DNA from: Parus major
Lineage: Eukaryota; Chordata; Aves; Passeriformes; Paridae
DNA: 64,000 nucleotides
Direction of reading: 5' to 3'
NCBI RefSeq assembly: GCF_001522545.3
Contig: NC_031771.1
Location: 1,040,213 to 1,104,212 of the forward strand
Shown: positions 50,148-62,150 of the stretch, piece by piece
How the letters are laid out: each line of letters begins with the position of its first letter
Numbering within the stretch: the first letter of the stretch is position 1
Program-made: the position numbers and the translations under genes
Notes under the pieces: generated by a model
What the model was told of the DNA's origin: nothing
Seen by the model: only the letters and a program-made list of their open reading frames with translations
The model's database searches: none

Positions 50148-50593
50148 TGCCACATCGCCACGCTCACTGCCAAATAAAAACCTTGCTCCCTGCCTCTGCA
50201 AACGTGTTGAGAGGGATAAAATAAATCAGCAGCAAAAACTGTTGGACGAAACCGGCGGGCAGCTGGGGGGCCACAGGCATCCCTGTCCTGTGGGGATGAT
50301 ACCTGTGGAGGGGCTCCTCCAGGGAGCAGGAATGCCCCGGCACCAGGGCAGAGGTATTTTAAAGCAGGCATCGAATCCATACTGGGATGGACAGGAAGAG
50401 CCTCGCTCCTGCAGCTGTCCAGGGAAGAACGGGAGAGACTGCCAGGAGCAGGCTGCAAACAGGCACCCTCCTCCCCGAGCCTGCAACCCTCACTAAATAT
50501 CTACACACACGGCTATTATTGCCAACAAAGAGTCTGAAGATCACCTCGCGCCACAGATAAGGCGACTGAATTTTCGGGGCTTGGTCTCTCTGT

Positions 50594-50599
50594 TTTATT
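50594..50599 (-). terminator. FGF5: Poly(A) signal AATAAA, proximal for FGF5
   Basis: AATAAA on the minus strand about 500 nt past the FGF5 stop codon. It would give a short 3' UTR. Further AATAAA copies lie downstream, so alternative polyadenylation is likely. Confidence 0.5.
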
Positions 50600-51101
50600 T
50601 GTGGAAGGGAAGAGCCGGCCTCTGAGAGAAGGGGAAGGGAGAGACCTGGATATACGGTGCCTGAGGTATGGTCGGAGGAAAAAGTGCAGCAAGAAGGAGA
50701 TGCAAGAAAAACAAAACCGCTTGGCTCTGAACATCTCTCTCGTATGAAAATGATTGTCAAAGGAGTCACTAGTGAAAATAAGGTAAGAAAATATGTTTGC
50801 TATAGACGTACCGTCCTACTTCTTCCAACAACAGAACACTAACCCGAGGTCGGTCCTTCCAGCGCCTCCAGCTCACCGCAGGAATTCCCCGGGGCAATCC
50901 CGAGCTGCTCATCCCAGCCGACGCCTCCGGGGACCGCCCAGCTTGTCCGGGGTAGGAGAAGACCTCGAGCCCGGCACGGCCGCCTGGGAGCTGCCCCGTG
51001 TCCATGTGCAGAGGGGACACGGGGTTCCCGCGGGGTCACCCCCGAAAGCTCCCGGTCCCTGCGGCATCCCCGGTGCCTGCGGCATCCCCGGTGCCCCGGC
51101 G

Positions 51102-51443
51102 CTACCCAAAGCGGAATTTCAGCCGGTACTTGACGGGGCCCGGGTTCTTCCGAGGCGGGGACGGGGCGGGCTTGGGCTTGGGCGGCGGGGGCTTCTTCTC
51201 GGGGAGAGCGACGGTGAAGGCGAGCTCGGGGGGCTGCGGCTGCCAGAAGCGGGGCAGGAAATGGGTGGAGACGTGCTGGGGCCGGGCGCGGGGGCTGCAG
51301 CCCCGCTTGGCTTTGCCCCGCTTGTTGAGGGCCACGTACCACTGGCGGCCCGAGCGGGGGCTGCGGTGCACGGCCGAGGCGTAGGTGTTGTAGCTGTTCT
51401 CCTGGAAGCGCTCCCGGAAATGGCAGTCCACAGTGAAGCGAGC
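51102..51443 (-). CDS. FGF5: FGF5 coding exon 3 (terminal)
   Basis: 342 nt including TAG at 51104-51102. The acceptor is CTGTCCCCGCAG|GCTCGC. It encodes the rest of the beta-trefoil ([34 protein letters not shown]) with the basic heparin-binding loop, then the FGF5-specific tail. The exon is GC-rich, and long open frames in other frames and on the plus strand are side effects of that composition. Confidence 0.97.
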   Translation of the reverse strand, partial: ARFTVDCHFRERFQENSYNTYASAVHRSPRSGRQWYVALNKRGKAKRGCSPRARPQHVSTHFLPRFWQPQPPELAFTVALPEKKPPPPKPKPAPSPPRKNPGPVKYRLKFRFG

Positions 51444-54400
51444 CTGCGGGGACAGAGGGGACACCGCTGGCGAGGGCCAGGTGCTACCTGTCCCTCACCC
51501 CAAGGCTTGCTGATTAGGCTGTTCCCCAAAACCAGGCCCTAAGGAGCGGCTGGAAACGCGGGGCACCGACACCGAGGGTGCCGGGCACCCGACTATTGGG
51601 AAAACCCCAGCGCAGGTACTTGGCTAGCTGCTTGCCACCCAGGTTTGGGATCTTTGGGGGATAAAAAGGCTTGGGCTGCCCCAGTAGTGCCCTTCCCTCC
51701 TGTCTCCTCTCCTACCCCAGCGCTGCCCTTCTCTCCAAAAAAAAGCATTCCAAAACACAAGAGCAGAGCCTAGCACCCCACCTGTGTGCCCACAGCCCTG
51801 GGACCCCTGGCTACAGCTTCCAGCAGCCCTTTCCAAACCCTCTGCCACACTCGAACCTGGTGATGGGCACGGTACCCGGTGCCCTAAAAGCTTCCCCGGC
51901 TCAATTTCACATCAGCACCTCCAAACCACTGACACAGAGGAGATGCTGAGCCCTCCAGCTCCGAAACCAGCGACCGAGAGCAGGACCCAACCCCCGGCAG
52001 GGCTTTGTAACCACAAGAAAACTGCTTGAAAGCCCAAATTTAACCAAAGGAGTCAAGCCTTACAGCACAAGTGACAGAGCCCACAACCTGCCACGCACAT
52101 TTTGTGCCTCACAGCACTTGGAATTAGGTCCTCATCATCTTGTTGCTTCCAAGGGACATCACCTCCTCAACTCGTTTTTGCTCTCCCTGTCTCCCATACG
52201 CTGTCCCCACTGCCCCCACCCCGTGCACAGGCCTTCACCTGCCCCAGCAAGGCTTTCCTGACCCCTGGTGCTCCCTGAAGCCCAGCAGTGCTCAGGCAAG
52301 ATGCCCCAGGTGAGGAGGGAAGCCCCTGCCCTGGGAAGTGCATCAACAGGTGCCTCACCATGATCCCATCAGACTTCCCCACATCCCGACCTCTCGGCTC
52401 ATCACTGCACCGCTCCAGCCTGGAAAAGCCATTTTTTCCCTGCACAGGGCAGGCAGGGGCAGCCACAGCACATGGCTGGCACCGGATTTTCTCTGCAGAG
52501 CTCCAGAGACAATCACCAAGAGCAGTCCTGAAGTCAATTAAATTTCAAAATCCGGTGGAGCAGAGATTTTCCCCAGCGAGGAGCGCGGCTTTGCAGCAAC
52601 TCCTGGAAAAGCAGAATTACCTGGGCCAATCTGTCCCATGGGGATCCGTGCTGGACTGGCACAAAACCCCTCCCACCCGCTCCGTGCTAAAAATGGACAA
52701 ACAGGAGAGCGAGGATTTATCAACGAGGAAAAAGCCATCTGTGCACGCAACTGATAATTGCTGGGATAACTGTCATTTTCTGAAGCTGGTGCCTCTAAAA
52801 ATGAACCACTTGGTAATTTAATTAAGCTGACATAAAAAAAAAAAAAAGAAGAAAAGAAAGAGGAGGAGAGCGTCTGTAAAGCATCGAGCCGGGATGGAGC
52901 TGAGCCTGAGAGCAAGTTCTGAGGGAGCCCAAATTCCTGCAGGAGTGACTTTTGTCTGTGGTTCAGCGCGAAGCCCCCGGCCTGACTCCCATATCAAAGC
53001 GCTGCCCTGAGTGACGGGCACAGGACGTGCTTTGTACTGCTCGGAACTCATTAGGCCATGAAATGACTTCAATCCTGCCAGCGCAGGAAAGAGCAGCAGA
53101 TGCCGGGTTTGCATTATTGGCATTGTTTAGTCCAGCAATCTTTAGACATTTGGGTCAAGTTTCTACAAATTTGCAGCTTTCACCCGAGCGGGGCATCGTG
53201 TGTCCTCACCCCTGCCCTGACCCTCCTGGCTGAGGTCCCTCTCCGGCCCTGCCCTTTGTGTGTCAACAATTAACCGTGCACCAACGAGGCTTGATTTAAT
53301 TTCTGCCTGTGCCAGGGCATAAATCAAGGCTTCAGCTTAGATAAGAGGCCCATTGTACGCCAGAAGAGAAGGCTCCGGAGGGTCCAGCAGGCGCGCTCTG
53401 CCTGCTTCCCTCTCCTCTCCGTCCTTCCCTCTCCTCCTGCTCTGCCCCTCTGCTCTCACCTCCTCTCTTTTCCCCCGTGGAGCCATTATTCCCCTTTTCC
53501 CACAGACCCCATTCATGCTCCTACTTCATTTCTTAAAATCAGCAAGCACGTGCTCACCCTTTAAGCATCAATAGGCTTCAGGAGCAGCACTCCCAAAAGA
53601 CCTAAAGGAGAGAGAGGCGAGTTCACAAACCTCCCTGGAAGCCATCTGTGACCTCGGGGCAGGGCCAGCACGTCCCTGCCATCCGCTCTGGGAGCGGGGG
53701 GCTTGTCTGGCAGTTTCGGGGTGGGCAGCCGCCTTTTCCCTCTCCCCCGCTTCCCTGGGAACCCCCCTTCAGGGACAAGGGGCTGCCTTAAAAATGCCCT
53801 TGCAAAGGCACCTTCGGCAAGCGCAGGAGTTCCCTGTGTTTGTTTAAATGATCCCTGGAACTAACAGCAAACAGGGAAGCAACATCCCGAGGCTGAAAGA
53901 AGCAAGCGAAAACAACTTGAGGATTCATTCGACACAGGAGGCTGGAAAAAGCATGAGGAGACCTGCAGGAAACCTCAGCCTTCAGGAGAACATCCTGCAG
54001 AGGAGTTCCCAGGGCTGTTCCACTCCAGCTGCAGCACACCTGCGCGGTCTGGAGCTCACCTGCCCCAGCCCCTCCAGGGTTCTGGGTCCCCAAGGGCGAA
54101 GGCAGCCCGAGCCCCGGGGCTGCCGGCGCCACGCGTGCTGCTCGCCGGGAGACATTTGGCTAAACCCTTCTGCGGGATCTGCTGCAGGAGAGGCTAAAAA
54201 TAACCCAGCCGTGCTCCGAGAGCAGCTCTGCCGATGCCAACACCCGGCTGCACGCAGAAAGGCGCGCTCTGCACGCTCCGACGCGCTAAGCGCGAAGGTG
54301 GGCTCGGGTTTGGGGGGGCTTCAGCTCCACCCGGCCCCCTCTGTCCGTGCCGGTGCCAGCCCGGGGGGGACACCGTGCCACGGCCCTGCCTGGGACTGTC

Positions 54401-57064
54401 CCTGTGCCGACACGTGCGGGTGTCACAAAGCCTTTAATAAACAACACGTACTGATAAGGGGTGGGGTTTACTTACACTTGCATGGAGTTTTCCTTTTTTT
54501 GACATCGCTAAAAATTTGTTGCTGAAAACTCCTCGTATTCCTACAATCCCCTGAGACACAGCAAATATTTCCAAAATACCTAGGATGACAGAAATCCCAA
54601 AATAAATCACAGTTCTTTTCACATCGGTGCGACAGAGAAAAAATAAATACAACTCAGTCTGACAGGTTTGCATTTCCTCTCCCACGTCCCTGCTCCTCAG
54701 CTGCCTGGCTCCACCCAGCTCCTGCTCCATCCCTCTGCCTCATAAAGCAGTCTCCATCCACTCTGGGATCAACACAGGGTGATGGCTTGGACTGTGTTTT
54801 TTTTTAAAAAAAGTTCAATTTTGGGGCACAATTCCTGGCTGGGCTGTGGGGAAACCGTTCCCAAGGGTGGGAAAAGTCGCCTGTACCTACTCCAGCCTGC
54901 TGGGATCCGTCACCCACGCTCATCCCGCGGAGGTTGAGCTCGGGAAGTCGGTGTCCCGCAGCCCAGCTGGCACCGGGGGTACCCCTGATGCTCCCTCCCA
55001 CCCCTCCCTCAGCGGGGCTCGGGGCGCTGTGCAGCCCGGCCATGGAGAAAACGGGAGCTTCCCGAGCGTCAGGGGGGCTCAGGCCCCTGGTGGGGCACTC
55101 AGGACCTGCAACTCATCTGACAGAACAACTGCAAGCTCCGAGCGTCCCTCAGCCGCAGCACCGACACGGCACCTCCCCAAGGGGCACCTCCCCAAGGGGC
55201 ACCTCGGGCCGGGCGTTCCCCCGAGCCCCCCAGCTCGGGGGCAGCACCAGGTCCCCAGCGGACCCCTCGCACCCTGGGGAACCCGCACCGCTGCCCAGTG
55301 CAGCCCCAGCGGCTCCGTGGTCCCTGCCCCAGAGGAAAGAGCCCGCAGAGCATCTCTGCCGGCCCCCAAAGGGCTGTGGGATTAACATGCCAGGAGCCAA
55401 CACGAAGCCACGCTAAATCCCCCAAGGCTGGGTATCAGATCACCACTTCCCATGTTTATTTTAAGGAGGAAGCACATCCCCCTGAGGCACCCAAGTGCCA
55501 GCACCCAGGGCCTGGGGGGCACCTTGGGGAGGGTTACAGGCTGCCCCACCCCTGCAGCCCCACCGCAGCCAGGCAAGCACCTTGTCACACACCTGGGGCA
55601 CCCCAAAACCTCCTGCCTCTCACGGGGGGGGCTCTGCTGCTGTGGCAGGCACGCTCCTGGTTACTGGGGGGGTTGCCCGGGGTCAAGCCCCGTTTCCCAG
55701 GGACCAGAACGGGGGTTTCCCTGCCAAAAGCCAACTTCTTCCTCCTGAGGACCTCCTCACTGCAACAGCCCTGCACAGCCCCCCCAGCAGCGTGTCCCCA
55801 GCCAGGACTGGCGCTGCTCCGACGTGTGGGGCTGCTGTCGCTGTGGCCTTTCCGGGAGGGGATATCTCAGGTTAAGGAGGAAGGAACTGCACATAATTCA
55901 GGTCTCTGCAGGACAGCTATAGCACCAAACTTCTGCCAGCCTTTCCAAACCCACGTCTCCCAAAACAGCCGCGGCGTGGCTGCCCCACTTTGCTCCCCAT
56001 CCTCTGAACCCCTCCAGGCCACTGCGCCTGCCGCGCCCGTGAAGGCCAGAGCGGAGCTCCTGGGCTCTCAGCATTCCTGCCCAGGGGTTGTCCTCCCTCC
56101 TGGTGCTGCACCACAGCCTGGGCCCCAAATTCTTTGGTCCCCGGCAGATGCGGCGGCTGCTCCGTGAACGCTCCCAACAGCTGAGCCACGCTCGCTGCTG
56201 GGGTCACCTCGGGCCCGAGCCCTCGGGCTCCTCAAGAGATTTTTCATCCCCACCTGCCATTTCATTCCCTCTAGCAGGATATCATGGCAACTCCGACCAG
56301 AGGATAAGCCATGAGTTAGCACAGCTTTCTCTCAGGGGAACGTCAGCCTCAGTCCTATTTTTAAACTGAATATATCCTATCGCTGTGCTGGGAGAACGAG
56401 AACACAGAGATAGGGATGGAAAAGTCCCACAGGGAAAGGACCGAAAAGGGGCAGCATCTTCTCCCCCAGGTGCCTGGCAAGGGCTGTGGTGGGAGTGCAG
56501 ACCTCACCCTCTCACACCATCCCCAGGGACTCACTTGCTGGGGCCGGGCGAACCCCCAGGTGGCACTTCCCAGAGGAAGGCAGGCAGGCAGCTCCCACGG
56601 AGCCCGCAGAGCACAGCCCTCCCCCCGGCACCCCGAACGCCCCTTCTTTCCCAGGGCCCGCAGCTCAGCCCGGGCGCGGGGCTCTGTCGGCCCCCGGGGG
56701 GTGGGAAGAGCGCAGGGATGGGGATGCTGAGCCCCGGGAGCCCGGCCCTGGCGCGGCGGCCCCCCAGCCCTCCCGGGCCCCACTCACTGAGCGGACTCGC
56801 GTCGTGGGCTCCGTCCACGCGGCCGTCGGGGTGCAGCTGGAGGTGGAAGCCGATGCCCACCCGGCAGTAGAGCCGGCCCCGCCGCCGATCCGGGCGGCTC
56901 CGCGGGAAGCGGCTCGGCCCCGCCGCCGCCGGGGAGGAGGAAGAGGAGGAGGAGGAAGACGCGGGGGCGTTGCGGGCCCGCTGCGCCCCGCCGGGCAGCA
57001 GCTCTCGCCGGGCGCGGGCGGGCAGGGCGAGGAGGAGGAGGAGGAGGAGGAAGGACGGGCTCAT
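51102..57064 (-). CDS. FGF5: Fibroblast growth factor 5 (spliced CDS, 3 exons)
   Basis: Secreted heparin-binding growth factor that signals through FGF receptors; in mammals it ends the hair growth phase. The CDS joins 57064-56788, 54579-54476 and 51443-51102, giving 723 nt and 240 residues plus TAG. Residues 1-19 are a hydrophobic signal peptide. Residues 36-44 are a run of nine serines in a low-complexity linker. The FGF core begins near residue 64 ([13 protein letters not shown]) and continues through [18 protein letters not shown] in exon 2 and ENSYNTYAS and [10 protein letters not shown] in exon 3. The end, [10 protein letters not shown], is the FGF5 C-terminus. The FGF5-specific tail after the core (STHFLPRF, then a proline-lysine segment) separates it from FGF4 and FGF6. 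Phases are 1 then 0, as in mammalian FGF5. Mammalian FGF5 is about 268 residues; the shortfall is mostly in the linker between signal peptide and core. Exon boundaries are read from GT/AG sites and homology, not from transcripts. Confidence 0.97.
51444..54475 (-). other. FGF5 intron 2
   Basis: Intron of 3032 bp. It contains an A-rich tract near 52830-52870. A calmer, AT-richer stretch at about 52730-53350 has several TAAT/ATTA motifs and could be a conserved regulatory element, but that is only an impression. No coding sequence was recognised. Confidence 0.9.
54476..54579 (-). CDS. FGF5: FGF5 coding exon 2 (104 nt)
   Basis: Exon of 104 nt with acceptor TCATCCTAG|GTATT and donor AGT|GTAAGT. 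It encodes [16 protein letters not shown] and [17 protein letters not shown], almost residue for residue the mammalian exon 2. The first full codon is Ile, where mammals have Val. The phases (1 in, 0 out) match the flanking exons. Confidence 0.97.
54580..56787 (-). other. FGF5 intron 1
   Basis: Intron of 2208 bp. It is GC-rich and contains a short tandem repeat at about 55171-55204 (15-bp unit, two and a half copies, CACCTCCCCAAGGGG). Many open frames run through it on both strands, but none has recognisable protein content. Confidence 0.9.
56788..57064 (-). CDS. FGF5: FGF5 coding exon 1
   Basis: 277 nt encoding the signal peptide, the serine-rich linker and the first core strands, ending in phase 1. 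The ATG at 57064-57062 starts a leucine-rich signal peptide and is the only ATG that does so in this frame near the TATA box. The donor reads CTCA|GTGAGT. The serine run comes from a GAG/GGA-type triplet repeat on the plus strand (about 56931-56962), so its length may vary between individuals. Skipping exon 2, as in the mammalian short isoform FGF5S, would shift the frame here. Confidence 0.96.
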
Positions 57065-57169
57065 GCTGCCGGCGGGCGGGAGGAGGGAGGGAGGGCGCCG
57101 CATCCCGCTCCGCTCCGAGTCCTGGAGGGGGGGACCGAGCACGGGGGGAGCCGGGCCGCCCCTCCCCGC

Positions 57170-57177
57170 TATTTATA
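57170..57177 (-). promoter_or_regulatory. FGF5: TATA box of FGF5
   Basis: The minus strand reads TATAAATA here, 106 bp upstream of the FGF5 ATG and inside a CpG island. A start of transcription about 30 bp downstream (near 57140) would give a 5' UTR of roughly 75 nt. The position is typical of a core promoter; the start site itself is inferred. Confidence 0.75.
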
Positions 57178-57599
57178 ACCGGGCGGCGGCCCCGCACCTG
57201 TGCCCGGCCCCACGCCCCCCTTCCCCCCCTCGCCCCCCCCGCGGCAGATGCGGGGCTCGGGGCGCATCTATCTGGGAATTAACTTGTCCTCCTCGCCGGG
57301 ACGAGGCCACGGGGCTGCGGGACCCTGGGGACAGGCTCGGATTGCAGCCCCCCGCCTGGGGTTCGGGGGGTGACACGGCAGCTGCACGCCCGGCCCAGCC
57401 TCGGGCAGGGGGCTCGGGGCAAGCCCCCGAACCGCAAAGCCGCTGCTCTCCCTCCCTCACGGGGCCATGCTCGGCCCCGAGAGCAGCCCCTGAGCTGTCG
57501 GAGGGTCCATCACCAAGCCCCAGCGGCATCTCGGGGCCCGCAGGAAAGCGGCGGCCCTCGTCGGTCCGCACCACCCTCCGGGTGCCCGGGCAGGGGCCG

Positions 57600-60500
57600 C
57601 AGGGCCCGCAGACACTGTCAGGGTGTCCCGCACACACGGCAGGTGCCCCCCGGCCCTGCTCCTTCCCCCGCACAAAGACAAGGAGCGCACAGCGCCGGAG
57701 GAGACCCGGCAGCGACATCCCATCCATCCCCCGGCACAAATCCACGTGGGTCACGCTTTCCTCGGCTCCTAGGGCCGCTCCAGGCTCTCGAAGCCACCGG
57801 CGAAAGCTCGCCTCTACTAAAGCCGACACGGGCCGAACACGCCCTGCCCATCCCGCGGCACCAGCTCCGCCCCTCCGTGCCCTCAGCGCTCCTGTCAACC
57901 GGTGTTGTCCCCTAAATCCCACCGGGAATCGCCCCCCGGCCATCCCAGGGGTGCTTCTGGCCGGCGGGCTCGTCCTGGCCACGCGCGCAGGGATCGGGTT
58001 CGGCAGGAAGGAGGCAGAGCCGGTGGCACGTCCGAGGGTGACCTTCGCCTCCCGAGGAAGCTGAAGGTCGGGGGCACCGAGAGGGACACGCACTTAAGGA
58101 GCTGTATCCAGCCCGGTTGACACCTGGCACGGCCTGGCGTGAGCAGATGATCTCACAGCATTGCTGCCATTTCAAACCATTTCTCAGCACGTATATATAT
58201 CCCCGGGGCCGTATGCACACGCGTTATATATAGACATGTATACATAGACAGCCCTATATATAGATGCACATACCTGAAGGAAGGTCAGGGCACTCCAATC
58301 TTGTTTACTTCTCCCAGCTGTAGTGACTAGCCTGGCAAAATCCATGACTTCCACTTACCCACCTCCTCTTGAGTTACACATCCATGCTGATTCCAAATCC
58401 GGATCCTCGAGGAGGATGAGAACCCGCAGGACTTCCTAAACTCTCCAGTGGTGTTCGCACAGGACTTTCTGCCTCTGCACAGCTGAGGGAAGCACGGCCA
58501 CCTTGCTCCAGGAGGATTTCCTCTCGGGCACCTTGGCATAAAGGCTGCAGCCGGGACAGGATCATGGCAGCAAAATCCCTGTTGTTTCAGCAGATCAGAG
58601 ACCGCTGGTTCTGCCACCGACAGCTAAAGGTGAACATAAAAACGTTCACAGATCCCGTCCTGGGGTGACAGGGCACAGCAGCAGCCCAGGAGCAGAGGAG
58701 GCACCTGCATGCCCAGGGGCCAGAGATAGCCACTGCTAGGAAAAGCTTCTGTGCCCAGGGGTTCCCCAGCAAGTCCAGCCTCGCTGATTTCGACCCTCCT
58801 GTCCACCCACACGGCTTCCAGCAGCAATTCTGGTGCCAGGCATCCTCTGCTCACTCACACTTCTGTCTTTCCCCTCCAGTGAAGAATTGCCAGAAAACTC
58901 CAATTCCCGAGGGTTGTGGCCACCAAGAAGGCAACACCAAGCAGGTGGGCTTGCCCAGGCTGGTCCCCAAGACCTGCTTTTGGAGGGAACCCCACTGCTG
59001 AGCACATTTCTGACCCTTTCTGGGGGGCACAGTGAGACAGCAAAGCCCTTAGGGGTTCACTCATTCCCTGTACTCCTTTCTTTGCTGCTCAATGGGACAA
59101 GTGCAGGATAGCATCCCCCTTCTCTGGGGGCTCCCGTGTCCCCATCAGAGCAATACCCGACCCCCTTCCCTGGGGAGAAATGACTCACACAGGTCCCTGT
59201 GGCACACGATGTGTTTTCACCTTCACTGCGAAGAGCTCACAAGCAGCGCTTTGGGCGTGACCTGTGCGGCTTTGGGCACTTCCTACTCGTTCACCTGCAT
59301 CACACGTCGATCCTAAATAGTCCTGGTGTATTGTTCCTGTGGCACGACTCAAAAAAAGCCCCAAGAAAACACCAAGCCCAAAACAAACCAAACACGAGGT
59401 TTAAATCTAAATAAATAAGCAGACGTAACAGTGAACTTCCTGGAGCAATTGTGTGTAATTGCCTTTGGCAGCAGCAACTCACACACACCAGCAGCTTTGG
59501 AAGCCTAATGCTGATGTTATGTTATTTGAATTATTCAGGGCTCGGTTACAGAGAAAAACTCAACAAATGGAGCCGAGTTTCCAGTGTAAAATTCCCCGTG
59601 TGAAGATGAGGAGGACTCTTCTGAGCCTGTTTGATCTGCTGCAGAGCACCGGGCCTGCAAGTTGGACAGGAGCGCTCCCCCCTCCCTACATCAGCTTGGG
59701 GCTATTTAATTGCCACTTAAAAATACGTGAGGCAAAGCAGCAGGGAGACACAAAACCGGGCAGGGGAGCCTTTGCAAAGGGGATGTGCCTGAGAGAGACT
59801 CACCGCAGTCCAACAGAGGTGCCAGCTCCCCAGGTCACCCTAAAAATCCCTCTGTGAACACCCCCACTCCCAAAAGAGTGAGAACCAGGGCTGCCCCCAG
59901 AGCTTTGCAGAACCAAACGTGCTGCAGGGAGAACGAGCCTTAAAACAGGTTAATTTAATTAGGATGATTGGCCTCATCTGACTTAATGAAGATGATTATT
60001 ACCTTCAGGTGTGTGGGGAGCACAGGTGCAAGTGGCTAATGTGCCCCCATGGGCATCAATGTCCCCGGGATCAAACAGAAGCCACCTCACAAGCCTGGAT
60101 AAGGAAATAAAACAAGAAATAAAAAAAGAAATAAAACAAATTCTAACAAGTGAAAAGCATTGTCTCTTTAAATAAAGCTCAGAACATGCCAGGCATTTTC
60201 CAGTGTTCTGCAGGACACTGCTATATCTCACAGAAACATCCCCCCTGCGTTTTGGTTTTTGTGTGTATTTGTTTTAAAGCCACCATCAACACGTTCTGTA
60301 CTGGCTCAGGTCCTTCCCTGCTCCAAATCTGACCTTAGCAGCAGGGAAAGTAGAGAAGGAATACCATACAGCTGGTATGATTTTCAAAAGAAGGGAACTA
60401 TTTCAGCCTTTCCTAGACATCTGCAGCTGAACAACGCATTTTCAAGAGCTGGGTATTGCAATGAAATCCTAATATCTGATTTTAACCAATTTTTAGCCAG

Positions 60501-62150
60501 TTGGAGGTTAACTAGAGATAGACACCGTACAAAGGGGAGCTCAGCCTCCTTGCAACAATGGCAGCAAACAGTGCCAGCGGCTGGGCAGCAGATCTCCATC
60601 TGTCCAGCACACTGCTCGGCATCTTCGTGCTCAGCACAAAACCCAACACACAGATTCTGGGACTGCCTTGGCAGGGTCAGCGTGAGGATGCTCAGAGGTT
60701 GCGTGGCTAAAGCCTTGCTTGTACACCTCTCTCCAGAACGAAGGGAAAGAATCCGTGTGGAATTCTGCACAGCCCGTGTCCCTGCTGACCAGTTCAGGTG
60801 CCTGTGTGTGGCTGCCTGGTGCTAATCCATTCCCAGACCTGCTGCCGTGTGGAGCCAGAGGCACAGCTCCTGCTGGCTTTGGCAGGACAGGGTCAGGCCC
60901 CCAGGCGGGCAGCTACCCCCAGCTCCAGCCCAAAGGTGCACAGGCTGTGGGTCTGCTGCCCGTGACTGCCTGACTACTGCACCCTCAAACACCTCTGTGG
61001 GTGCAAAGCTGCCTTCTGCTCCCCAGGAACAGCAATAATAGCAGGATTTGTTGGAATTAATATCGTTGTTATAATTTGCAGTGTGGCCTGGCTACAGTTA
61101 AGATGGAACAGCCTTACTTGAAGTGCTGCAGGGAAGGGGCTCCCCAAATCTGAAGGCTGCTCCTACTTCTTACTCTTCCCCTGCAGCACAATGAAAATGC
61201 CCCTGGTGGGTGGGTTTTGGAAGCAGATGTGTCCTGTGTGGCTCTGGCACAGGATTACAGGGGCAGCTCTGTCCCAGAGAAATGCTCATGTGATGCCCCA
61301 GCACTGGATTTTCTGGGCTGTGATGCCGGGTGAGGACCCTGCGTGGGGGAAAGCCAGCTGGTGCCACAACCCAGGCAGCTTCTGTGCTGTGCAGAGACAC
61401 AGCACAGCATCAACCATGGACAGGGACAGACATTAAATGGAAAAAAAAAACCAAAAAGAATATTCTCTTCCTGTTTCCCACACAGCAGCGGCAGCAGCAG
61501 CAGTGTTGACAAAGGAGCAGTACATGGCAATGGTACTCAAGCTGACCTAAGGAGAGCCAGCATGACTCTGGGGAGTGAGGGACCCGCTTTGGCCGAGCCC
61601 TGAGCCCAAATGGCCCAAGGGGAACTCCTGTGAAGCCCCTCCATACAACACCCAGCTCCACAGGATCGTGGGCACTGCCTGCCCTAATTATAGCACGTTC
61701 TGATTGTGCAGGAAGCATTAGTTGGAGCTTGATTTATCACCTTGGAGTTCGATATCCGATTTCACCAAAACCAAGTCTTGGATTAAATTTCCTGACCTCT
61801 AGTCTGTAGATTCGTGTACATACAGAGAGAAATGGCGTGAGCTTTATGTGGTGGCAGTAGCAGCACAGGCACCTGCAGCACCAGCCGTGCTCTGTCCAAC
61901 ACTGTTTTTAGGGGGCTGACTGCAGGCTGAGCCACGCCTGATGGGAGAAGTCCTGGGGCTCAGCGCCGAGCCTTCTGAGAGACTCACAGGGAACACATGG
62001 AAAACAAGGTGCTGCAGGATGCTGCCAGGGCAGGGCAGGGGCACAGCCCTCCACACGGCTGTCAAAGGCCATAAAATATTTGGGGTAGATGGAAGAGATT
62101 CTGAAGCTTGCAGGTGTGTGCTGGTTTCCTGAGTGCACCTTCGTGGTGGA
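57600..62150. other. Upstream intergenic region of FGF5
   Basis: No gene recognised. It contains AT-repeat clusters at 58190-58262 (several TATATA blocks), an A-rich tract at 60100-60140 and a cluster of TAAT/ATTA motifs at 59945-60003. Regulatory elements are plausible but not shown. Confidence 0.5.
58190..58262. repeat. AT-rich TATATA clusters
   Basis: Three separate runs of TA or TATATA within 75 bp, separated by mixed sequence. Confidence 0.8.

Larger units (their letters stand above)
56600..57560. promoter_or_regulatory. CpG island over FGF5 promoter and exon 1
   Basis: Dense CpG and GC boxes surround the FGF5 TATA box and first exon, with G/C homopolymer runs on the upstream side (57220-57245). 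Boundaries are estimated by eye. Confidence 0.75.

Noticed and set aside
50793..51542. 249-codon plus-strand open frame opposite FGF5 exon 3
   Set aside because: It is the antisense shadow of the GC-rich coding exon; low-complexity content and no homology.
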